NCBI GenBank assembly: GCA_964398215.1
Contig: CAYNNP010000070.1
Coordinates: forward strand, 1 to 25,895
DNA: 25,895 nucleotides
Origin: CAYNNP01 sp964398215
GTDB lineage: Bacteria > Planctomycetota > Planctomycetia > Pirellulales > Pirellulaceae
Reading direction: 5' to 3'
The stretch's first letter is position 1, and each line of letters opens with the position of its first letter. The notes under the pieces are model-generated. The model saw nothing but the letters and a program-made list of their open reading frames with translations. It did not search any database and was not told the DNA's origin. Positions 1-7,700 of this stretch are shown here, piece after piece. A program made the position numbers and the translations under genes.

Positions 1-198
1 CACGCCGAAAAAATCGAAAGGATTGCGGTCAAAGTTGTGGGTAAAGACAAGGGCTCGCGCCCAAGGCTACAGCATGTCGCCACTCCGTGGCTGGCGTATT
101 GCGGGGCAACATCTGTTCCTGAACGGTCAACTAAATCGTGTTGCCGCTTTAATTTGCCGCGGAAACGGTGTAGCGTTTCGCAAAAGGGGCAACTCTAA
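1..198 (+). other. Possible 3' remnant of an upstream gene, or spurious open frame
   Basis: Frame +1 is open from the window edge to a TAA at 196-198, giving 65 residues. The first part (AEKIERIAVKVVGKDKGSRP) looks protein-like. The rest becomes Cys/Arg-rich and overlaps short hairpins, which is more like translated intergenic repeat. A different frame is open at 23-214 but shows no recognisable family. The upstream gene, if any, lies outside the window. I cannot decide between the tail of a real gene and a chance frame. Confidence 0.2.
51..91. repeat. Tandem pair of short hairpins (intergenic repeat-like)
   Basis: Two perfect short hairpins lie 16 bases apart: gggc-tcgc-gccc at 51-62 and gccac-tcc-gtggc at 79-91. 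From memory, similar hairpin pairs are scattered through Rhodopirellula-type intergenic regions, but that comparison was not run here. It sits inside the dubious frame at the left edge and argues that this stretch is intergenic. Confidence 0.4.
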
Positions 199-274
199 CT
201 CTAAAACCCGTTAGCGAGGGACAATCAATCTTGATTCAGTCCCTCGCTTACGCTTCGGGTTACCAAAATGACCC
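182..274. repeat. Palindromic repeat, full-length copy (module A)
   Basis: The element opens with aaaaggggcaactctaa (182-198) and closes with cgggttaccaaaatgaccc (256-274). Between them lies a long imperfect palindrome at 205-261. The left arm is aacccg plus ttagcgagggac (205-222). The right arm is gtccctcgctta plus cgcttcgggtt (239-261). An inner hairpin, aatcaa-tc-ttgatt, sits between the arms. Two shortened relatives lie at 3058-3099 and 3115-3160, which marks it as an interspersed element rather than a terminator. Its U-tract is poor. Confidence 0.7.
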
Positions 275-473
275 GGAATCAAAAACTGATTTGCCCCTAG
301 ATCCGTTGTTTCTTGTGAATTTCGGTCCTATGCATCTGTGCTGCTGCCGCTTTTACTGAATTGCCTAATCGATCAGAATGGGCCAGAAATACGCTCGAAG
401 CGTTTTTCGCTCTGTTCAAATCAGATGCCAGCTATCGAATGGTTGGCTTTCAGAAAAATAGGCACGATCGCAC
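275..473. other. Intergenic leader before the permease
   Basis: There is no credible reading frame on either strand. It presumably contains the promoter of the permease gene, but I see no convincing -35/-10 pair and no other conserved element. Confidence 0.4.
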
Positions 474-1961
474 GTGAATAGTCTTAGCAAATACAAAAAG
501 ATCTTTGGCATCTTTGGGTTGCTGGTAGTCGTTGTCGGTTTTACTGCCTTCATGGCGCCCGATTCTTTTTTGAAAGCAAGCAATATCGAAAACACGGTGC
601 GCTGGACCGCACTGTTTGGAATTATCAGCGTTGGTGTTTCCTTTGTCATCATCACCGGTGGTATCGACCTTTCGATCGGTTCGGTCGTCGGGTTGATCGG
701 ATGTATTCTTGCGATGTCGCTGTCGACGACATACACGCCGATTGATTCATTGAAAGTTACCGAAGTCGATCCGAGCCAACGTACGCTTGTCGTCCCGCGT
801 GGTGCAGGAGCTGTTTACAAACCGGGTGAACGAATTCGTTTTTTGGGGAACGCCTATACTGTTGAATCGGCGTCCAGTGACGAAATTAAAGTGACCGACG
901 AAATCGAATCCAGCGGGACAGGATTGCTGCTGCGATTGTTTGACCCTATATCGGTTTCCAAAGAACAACCAACGCCGGTTCGTCGTGGTGTGTCACTGAT
1001 GCGGCTGCGAACGCTGACGGTGCAGGGAGTTCATAGTGGTATCAATCCAGACGATCGTCTGTCGTTGATTCCTGAAATAGGAAACTCGCAGGACTTTACG
1101 GTGTTCAGCGTCGATCGCGATGGCGAGAATACAAGCGTCAATTTTCTTGTCCGTGAAAACCAAAGGGTTCGTACACCGGTTGGTGCTACGATTGCCAACC
1201 GGACACAGCCTATGCCAACGGGTCTGGCGATCGCCCTGGCACTGGGAATATCGGTAGCGATCGGTTTTTTGCACGGGATCTTGATCACCAAGTTCAAGTT
1301 GCAGTCGTTCGTGGTGACTTTGTGTGGCCTGCTGATTTATCGAGGTGTCGCCCGGTATATCACAGGTGACGAGGGGCAGGGTTTTGGGAGCGAGTATCCG
1401 GACCTGAAGCAGTATGGGAAAGGTGACTTTTTCGAGATGCTGACAGGCCAAGAGTTCGCGTTTGATATACCAATGCCGTTCGTCTATCTGGTCATTTTGG
1501 CTGTCATTGCGGCGATCTTTTTGAACAAGACGATTTACGGAAGATACATCCTGGCTCTTGGTAGTAACGAGGAAGCCGCCCGGTTTAGCGGGATCAACAC
1601 GGACCGAATGGTGATCGTTTCTTATATGATTTGTTCGTTCTGTGCGGGGCTCGCTGCGATTTTGTTTTCGTTAGATTTGAATTCGATCCAGCCCGCTGCG
1701 CACGGCGAGTTTTATGAGTTGTACGCGATCGCCGCGGCCGTACTGGGTGGCTGTTCTTTACGCGGTGGCGAAGGATCGATTTTGGGCGTCGTTATCGCGG
1801 CGGCTGTGATGCGTGTCTTGAACAACGCGATCAACTTGATTGACGGAATCGATACTTCGATCGAATATGCGATTATCGGAACGGTGATTTTGCTGGGTGT
1901 GATTTCCGATGAAGCCGTTCGACGCGTTGCGGCTAAACGGCGCGCAGCGAAATCACACTGA
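474..1961 (+). CDS. Sugar-type ABC transporter permease (RbsC/BPD_transp_2 family) with a large inserted domain
   Basis: Inner-membrane permease of the ribose/xylose/galactose-type importer family, expected to move a sugar-like substrate together with a binding protein and an ATPase. Family signatures are clear: ITGGIDLSIGSVVGL at about residues 60-74, a GFLHGILITKF...TLCGLLIYRGVA block at about 263-295, GSNEEAARFSGI, and the late block YELYAIAAAVLGG..LRGGEGS. About eight to ten hydrophobic segments are visible. RbsC is normally about 320 residues and this protein has 495. The excess is a hydrophilic, beta-rich stretch at roughly residues 87-245, where relatives have a short loop. The start is GTG at 474, with no strong ribosome site. 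No ATPase or solute-binding gene is next to it in the window. The family is certain and the substrate unknown. Confidence 0.9.
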   Translation: MNSLSKYKKIFGIFGLLVVVVGFTAFMAPDSFLKASNIENTVRWTALFGIISVGVSFVIITGGIDLSIGSVVGLIGCILAMSLSTTYTPIDSLKVTEVDPSQRTLVVPRGAGAVYKPGERIRFLGNAYTVESASSDEIKVTDEIESSGTGLLLRLFDPISVSKEQPTPVRRGVSLMRLRTLTVQGVHSGINPDDRLSLIPEIGNSQDFTVFSVDRDGENTSVNFLVRENQRVRTPVGATIANRTQPMPTGLAIALALGISVAIGFLHGILITKFKLQSFVVTLCGLLIYRGVARYITGDEGQGFGSEYPDLKQYGKGDFFEMLTGQEFAFDIPMPFVYLVILAVIAAIFLNKTIYGRYILALGSNEEAARFSGINTDRMVIVSYMICSFCAGLAAILFSLDLNSIQPAAHGEFYELYAIAAAVLGGCSLRGGEGSILGVVIAAAVMRVLNNAINLIDGIDTSIEYAIIGTVILLGVISDEAVRRVAAKRRAAKSH

Positions 1962-2037
1962 ACAATGATTTGCCGATAATTCCCACTCGGCCAATCTTGT
2001 CACGTTAAGGCCCACTAAAGGCCACGGCGAACAGACG

Positions 2038-2772
2038 CTATTGCCCACCGATTTGATCGATCAGCGCGGCCGTCTTTTTGATCGATTCGGCGTCGATCGC
2101 ATGAGGCCCGTTGAATTCATGGAATTCATTTTCGACGCCCGCCCCATCGAACATCTCGTGCAACCGCTGGGCACTGGTGAATGGCAAAATCGGGTCTGCC
2201 GTTCCATGAGACTGATACACCGTTGTATTTTCCAAGCGTGACAGACCGCCGCGCCACTGGTTTTCTCTGACCACTGTCCCTGAGAACTGAATCAATGCTT
2301 GCGGCGGGGCGATGTCACCACAGGTGGCTACGTCCATCGTCAGCATGGCGCCTTGGGAAAAACCGCCTAGGACCAGCGGTGTCTTGTCGCCTTGAAGTTC
2401 CGACTTTACAGCAGTGATCGTTTCGCAAAGCAGGTCTCGCGAATCGACCATCCCTGGAGGTTCTTCGGTGTGTAGTTCGTCAAACTGCTGGGTTTCAAAC
2501 AACAACTGGAGACGTGCCATGTTCAGTTGCCACCAAGCGCGACCGTCGGGCATGCCGAGTTCCGCTAATGTATGGGGCGCTGCTGGAAACACGAACCGAA
2601 CGCGGGGCGATTCACGTTTCAACAAACGAATCCACTCTGGACCAATGCCGGCAAGGTCATGCCCTGGTGCTCCGTAACCGTGGCACAGAACCACAGCAAT
2701 TTCGGGTGCATCGCCACTATCGATTTGGATGCACTGAAGCGGGCCGTACTGAATTTGTGTGGGAGTGATCAT
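2038..2772 (-). CDS. Serine alpha/beta hydrolase, phospholipase/carboxylesterase type
   Basis: A 244-residue single-domain hydrolase of the Abhydrolase_2 (phospholipase/carboxylesterase, YpfH/EstB-like) type. Visible elements are an N-terminal oxyanion motif VVLCHGYG (about 28-35), the nucleophile elbow GGFSQG with Ser139, Asp193 in HGTADPILPF, and His224 in NGPHAIDAE, in the right order and spacing for a catalytic triad. There is no signal peptide, so it is probably cytoplasmic. It should cleave small carboxyl esters; the natural substrate cannot be read from sequence. It is convergent with the permease (76 bases between stops) and has no operon partner. The length is normal for the family. 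Confidence 0.88.
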   Translation of the reverse strand: MITPTQIQYGPLQCIQIDSGDAPEIAVVLCHGYGAPGHDLAGIGPEWIRLLKRESPRVRFVFPAAPHTLAELGMPDGRAWWQLNMARLQLLFETQQFDELHTEEPPGMVDSRDLLCETITAVKSELQGDKTPLVLGGFSQGAMLTMDVATCGDIAPPQALIQFSGTVVRENQWRGGLSRLENTTVYQSHGTADPILPFTSAQRLHEMFDGAGVENEFHEFNGPHAIDAESIKKTAALIDQIGGQ

Positions 2773-2919
2773 CGACGAATTGGATTGAGTGGGCAGAGTC
2801 TTGCGAACCGAATATCGGTTACTTTATCGAGCGGCGACATGGCTTGCGAGATGGCTAGGATTCTTGGACGCAGGGTGAAGCATTGTTTCAAGCTGCGGAT
2901 TTTCATGCGGTGTTTGGTT

Positions 2920-3056
2920 GTAGGCCGGACCAAGGACGCAATACGTGCCGGAACAGCGCAAACGCCTCCATTGTGTCGCAGAGATTGCGCTATCAACGAC
3001 GTTTCTACTTGCGTCCGAAGTTCCGGCAATTGCGGCGTTTGCTCGGTCCGGCCTAC
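2920..3056. repeat. 137-bp imperfect inverted repeat element
   Basis: The element begins gtaggccggacc (2920-2931) and ends with its exact reverse complement ggtccggcctac (3045-3056). Inside each end, 14-16 bases further in, a second inverted block tgccggaac / gttccggca recurs, and gcgcaaacgcc-like words appear in both arms at shifted positions. It contains no gene. The nested arms and lack of coding content fit a non-autonomous, MITE-like or REP-like intergenic repeat. Confidence 0.7.
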
Positions 3057-3057
3057 T

Positions 3058-3099
3058 TAAAAAGCGCAACTTCAAAACTCACGCTTCGGGTTACCAAAA
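3058..3099. repeat. Shortened copy B of the 182-274 repeat family
   Basis: It carries the opening word (aaaaagcgcaacttcaaaa) and closing word (acgcttcgggttaccaaaa) of the full copy at 182-274. The roughly 45-base palindromic centre is missing, so the two ends are joined almost directly. It abuts the 137-bp inverted repeat. Confidence 0.6.
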
Positions 3100-3114
3100 A
3101 CCGACGCCTGACGT

Positions 3115-3160
3115 AAAAGGGCAACTCCAAAATTGACGTGTCGGGTTACCAAAATGACCC
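3115..3160. repeat. Shortened copy C of the 182-274 repeat family
   Basis: It has the opening word aaaagggcaactccaa and the closing word cgggttaccaaaatgaccc. The closing 25 bases differ from copy A (250-274) at two positions. The palindromic centre is absent here too. It lies 15 bases after copy B in the same orientation. Confidence 0.65.
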
Positions 3161-3258
3161 ATCGCCGACATGGCAATCAGTGGAACCTCAAGACGCTTTC
3201 TACTAGGATGACGATCTGAAATGATCGCTGCCTCCAATTCTGAAAGCTGATGTCTAAC

Positions 3259-4680
3259 ATGAATTTCCGTCTGAGCTTCTGTCTATTTTCAATCTCATGT
3301 TTGCTGGCGTCGCCGGTTTCCTTGAATGCGCAGGATGGACCCGCAGATTCCGCTGGCAAGCCGGTCAAGGTCTTCATCTTGTCGGGCCAGTCCAACATGG
3401 TCGGGGCGGGAAAAGTGACGGGTGGCGGCGGTCGTTGGGGATCAGAATTCACGGACGTGGAAGTATCGGTCTACGAAGGCACTTACGATCCCAAAGTCGA
3501 TTACGACGCTTTGAAGCCAATCAAAACACTGAAGCTAGATCGGTTTGGTGGCGTGAAACCAACGCCTTATCCAGGCGGCGGAGTTCATGTGACGCGTGGG
3601 TTCATTCAGATCAAAACCTCCGGCGCGTACTTGTTGCGCCCAGGCTATGGTGGGTCGATGCGAAATATCATGGAGGTTGATGGCAAGGAAGTGCATCGAA
3701 TGGAAGTCGGTGAAGAAGCGATTCGAAACGAAATCCGACTGACGGCTGGAAAGAAGGTGCCGTTCAAGATCACGTATTTGACGAACGATGCCAATGGACT
3801 GGGATGGATCGACCGCTTGGATGTCCCTGGAACACTTTCAACATTAGTAAAACACCAAGGGATGTATCCGTTTCTGGTCAACGAAAAAGGTCAATGGACG
3901 AAACGCGATGACGTCTGGTATCGCGGCGTCGTGACCGCCACGGGTAGCCGATGGTTGGGTGTCGAGTCGGGGCGTATCGGACCGGAGATTGGTTTTGGGC
4001 ATGTGGTCGGTGAACATGAAGACCAGCCTGTACTGATCTTGAAGACGTCACAAGGAAACCGTTCACTGGGCTGGGACTTCCTTCCTCCCAACAGCCCTCA
4101 GTACGAATACGACGGAAAAATCTACGCCGGCTACAAGGAATCGCCATCGTCGTGGGAAAAGGGTTCCGAGCCCAAGCCGATCCAGTGGTACGCGGGCAAA
4201 CAGTATGATGACTGTTTTAGCGCGGCACATGAAGTGCTTGATAACTTTGACAAACAATTTCCGCACTGGAAAGGACGCGGATATCAGATAGCTGGCTTTG
4301 TTTGGTGGCAAGGTGACAAGGATCGTTACAACGCTGGGCACGCCAGTCGCTATGAGCAGAACTTGGTTCATTTGATCAAGACCTTGCGTGCGGAATTCAA
4401 AGCTCCCGACGCAATGTTCGTTTGTGCGACTCTCGGCCAGACCGCCAAGGACACGACGGACCCGAACGAAAAGTTAATCTTGGACGCACAGCTCGCCGTG
4501 GATGGTGAATCGGGAAAGCACCCTGAATTCAAAGGCAACGTGAAAACCGTTTACACTCATCCGCTGAGCCAAGGTGGCGCATCGAACAGCCACTACAATG
4601 GGAATTGCCAGACGTACATGGATATCGGTATCGCGATGGGCAAAGCAATGGTTCAGCTTTCCGAATTCAGTGCGAAATAA
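3259..4680 (+). CDS. Secreted SASA-family carbohydrate esterase (sialate O-acetylesterase-like) with embedded beta-sandwich domain
   Basis: SGNH-type esterase of the SASA/DUF303 family, which removes acetyl groups from sugars. The frame allows ATG at 3250 (476 residues) or 3259 (473). I prefer 3259 because it starts directly with the signal peptide MNFRLSFCLFSISCLLASPVS, cleaved near LNA/QD. Counting from 3250, the nucleophile block is FILSGQSNMVG with Ser48, the second block is GFVWWQGDKDRYN at about 350-362, and the likely catalytic His is His448 in SNSHYNGN. Residues about 107-197 interrupt the catalytic fold with a segment resembling a PA14/CBM-like module (G-Y-L-L-R-P, VDGKEVHRMEV, LTAGKKVPFKITYL). 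It is probably exported and acts on polysaccharide ester groups. No glycoside hydrolase or sulfatase lies beside it. The family is well supported; sialate specificity is not. Confidence 0.85.
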   Translation: MNFRLSFCLFSISCLLASPVSLNAQDGPADSAGKPVKVFILSGQSNMVGAGKVTGGGGRWGSEFTDVEVSVYEGTYDPKVDYDALKPIKTLKLDRFGGVKPTPYPGGGVHVTRGFIQIKTSGAYLLRPGYGGSMRNIMEVDGKEVHRMEVGEEAIRNEIRLTAGKKVPFKITYLTNDANGLGWIDRLDVPGTLSTLVKHQGMYPFLVNEKGQWTKRDDVWYRGVVTATGSRWLGVESGRIGPEIGFGHVVGEHEDQPVLILKTSQGNRSLGWDFLPPNSPQYEYDGKIYAGYKESPSSWEKGSEPKPIQWYAGKQYDDCFSAAHEVLDNFDKQFPHWKGRGYQIAGFVWWQGDKDRYNAGHASRYEQNLVHLIKTLRAEFKAPDAMFVCATLGQTAKDTTDPNEKLILDAQLAVDGESGKHPEFKGNVKTVYTHPLSQGGASNSHYNGNCQTYMDIGIAMGKAMVQLSEFSAK

Positions 4681-4689
4681 CGCGCTCCG

Positions 4690-4719
4690 CGGATCGGTCC
4701 GAACCAGTTTCGCGATCCG
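4690..4719. terminator. Weak hairpin between convergent genes
   Basis: The seven-base arms cggatcg (4690-4696) and cgatccg (4713-4719) lie in the 45-base gap between two convergent stop codons, with a 16-base loop and no T-tract. The position suggests a shared terminator, but the structure alone is weak. Confidence 0.3.
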
Positions 4720-4725
4720 GCGACA

Positions 4726-7700
4726 TCACCGACGCCAGAATTCGCGAAAGGACTGTTGACGAGTCAAACGTTTGGCGTTCTTTTCCATCACACCCTTTGC
4801 TGCTTCGGCATCGGCCAAGGTCGGCGGAAATTGTTGCATGTCTTTTGCCGGCAGTGGCAACGTCGATTGCCCGGTCAATGTGTTCAAGTCGGCGTCTTTG
4901 TCCCAGCCGACACAGTGCAGAACGAAATCACGTTTCCAGCCCTGGGGGATCGGTTCCGATGGCACCGTGAACTTGAGACGCAATTCGTCACCGCTGCTGA
5001 TCACAACCATCTTGTCATCCCAAGCCTTGACCAAGCCCAGCGATTCACCGAACGAAGTCAACGGGCCCGCAAGTGGTGGCCACTTTGCAAAGCTGCTGGC
5101 TGATTGGTAGTCGTAAATTTCCGGCGAAGTAGCATTCGGTTTTGACTTGGCCGAAAATCCATGATGCCCTGTTTCAGCAAAATTCAATTTTGAATCGTGC
5201 GCTTTGAATGGCGCCGGTTCGTCTTGCACAGCCAAGTGAGCATCGTCCCAATAAATCTGCGCCGAAGTACGTACCCTTAGTCGAGGGTCATCACGCAAGA
5301 TTTGGTCCGTCACATCAATCACAATCGTTTTCGTTTTGCCGCCAGGGAATCCAGCGTACGGAATCACTTTCTTCCAGCCGCCTTCCTCGTCGGCCTCCGG
5401 GACCCAGATCGATGGGTATTCTGGAGACGGCAGTTGTGGGTTTTGGTCGATCTGGATGTTCAGTGAAGTATCGGTGGGCATGATCCATCCGGTCAAAACC
5501 AAATGAATCGATTTGCCTTGCTGGATTCGCTGGATCGAATCGCTAAAGTCCAGATCGATCCAGTGCGGTGGGCACAAGCCTTGTCGCATCCGTTGCTCAA
5601 ACGCTTGCACGAATTGACCGTCACGCGTCTTTAGTAACTCGCTGACATTTTTGCCTTGGGTGTCCGTTGCGTTGTTCACGTCAAACACATCCGAATTGCG
5701 AAAAGCGAAAATGGTTGGCTCTGCGATGTTGCCTGGCCCGACTTTCTCATTCGTCCAAATCTGCACGTCGGCTGGGTGGTCGACGGCCTGCAAAGCGACA
5801 TGGTCGATGTAAGCGATTTCCCAAAGCTCTTCTGTGATTCGCATCTCGTAGTTGCCGTCGCGCGGCTTGACATTCGCCCCGTCGACTTTCAAGTATTCCC
5901 AAGGGCGATCTTTGACAACAATGCCCGGAGCGACTTGCAGCCCCAGCGGCGCGGCCCACAAGCAATCCGTCATGAACACGAACTTCTCGCCATCCCATGC
6001 ATACAAGTATGGACAAGAACCCTTTAACGATTGTTCTTCTTCGACCAGCATGTCAACTTTGGCATCGCGAATCGTTTGCGTTAGACCATTGGGCATGATC
6101 ACGCGAATCGATCCTGGCGATTTGTAGCTCGCCAATCCAAAGTGGGTCATCGGCCGAGTCACGATTTGCGAACGATAGTGGGGACCAAATCGAACTTCTA
6201 GAACCGAGCCGATTGCATAGTGATTGACACGCCCAGTAGCGTTGTCGTAGATGCCTTTGAATCGGACGCCAACGTAGTGATTTTTGCTCTTGAGTTGGTT
6301 ACTGGCAAAAGCAAGCTGGCCGTTTTTGATGCCAACGATATCCGCACCGCCGTCAGAGTCAAAATCGGCAGACAGCAAACTCGTGATGCCTGTTAGCGAC
6401 GATACCGATTGTGGTTCGTCGATACCCCAAGGACCGAGTCGCGACACGTTGCCGGTTGTGTCGCTAACAATTTCTTGCCACGAATCGTTGTCCAAGTCGC
6501 TGATGATGGTGTGTGATGAAGCAAAGTCGCTGGATTCCTGTCGTTCGATCGTCCAGATTCCCGTGTCAGCGGTTTGCGAAAACACGATCGTTGTCTGCTT
6601 GGGTGAAACGACTGCGATATCCCAAGAAACGTTGCCGTCAAAGTCGCCGATGTGAACCGAACCGGCGTCCTTCAGCGGTTTGACTTCGTCCAAAACACGC
6701 GAGCGAAATTGCAGATGCAGTAGATTTTCAAGAATACTGATTTGCCCAGACTCACCGTGAAGTACGACCGCATCCAAGTCCAAGTCGCGGTCGATGTCGC
6801 CGATTTGCATGGCAGTGATCTTGCCTTGATCTGCGAAAGTTGCTTCGTGCTCGATTTCAAAAAAGCTACGATCACCACGATTCACGAACAAACGCAATCC
6901 CTCCGTCGTTGCGATCATCAAATCCAAATCGCCGTCACCTTCCAGGTCGCCAGCCGCAACCGTTGTGATGTCGTCGACTTTACTGAGTCCCGTATCCTGA
7001 CTAGCGAGAGTCAATATGTTTTCAGCGCCGTCGCGTCCGTCAACGGAGATCAACTGGACGCCTTTTGATGAATACGCCAAAACACCTGGAAACGCGTCGT
7101 GGCGAGTTCCAGGTACGCCCTTGCCCGCTGGCTTTTTGATTCGGTCCGGGTTGCTGGCATCCGCTTCGAATAGGTCGACGGTTAACAACTCGGTCGGCAT
7201 CAATTCAGACTTCAGCTCCGTGACCTTGGAAAACTTTCCTTGGTCGAATTTCCACAAAGCGACGGTACCGTCTTTGGCTGCCGTTAAAACATCAGGCGAC
7301 AGATCAAGGTCATAGTCCAGCAGTTCGATGGCGACCAAGTCTTCACCGCCAACTTGACTGGCAACGAAATCGTACTTTACAGAAGCCTTTTGAATCGGCT
7401 CGGTCTTCATTTGCTTCACCGCCAATCGGCGTAGCCCGTCAAAGCTCAATCGGTCCAGCGGATGAGGCGCGACGCGCCGCCGATCCGTTTTCATGATTTC
7501 CTCAGGATTCACAATATTGAACCACTGCATCATATTGAGGTCAGCAGTATTCCAGTCATTCTTTTCTGCCCCTTCAGCTACCTGTTGGACCAACTGTTCG
7601 GGAGTGACACCTGCCGTCAGTCTTTTTTGCAGCGTCGAACGAATTGCTTTTGCAGGCCCCCAGCTGCGATTAACATGCTCTGCCGTCGAATCGTCTTTGG

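Larger units (their letters stand above)
2773..3249. other. Repeat-rich intergenic region
   Basis: The 477 bases between two divergent genes hold three repeat elements (2920-3056, 3058-3099, 3115-3160; listed separately). Open frames across it on both strands are short, overlap each other and show no family resemblance, so I treat them as non-coding. The outer parts (2773-2919 and 3161-3249) should contain the two promoters, but no clear consensus is visible. Confidence 0.6.

Noticed and set aside
23..214. 63-residue open frame at the left edge
   Set aside because: It overlaps short hairpins and the start of a palindromic repeat, shows no family resemblance, and competes with another open frame.
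2572..3060. 162-residue plus-strand frame
   Set aside because: Its first half is antisense to the hydrolase and its second half is the 137-bp inverted repeat; composition is not protein-like.
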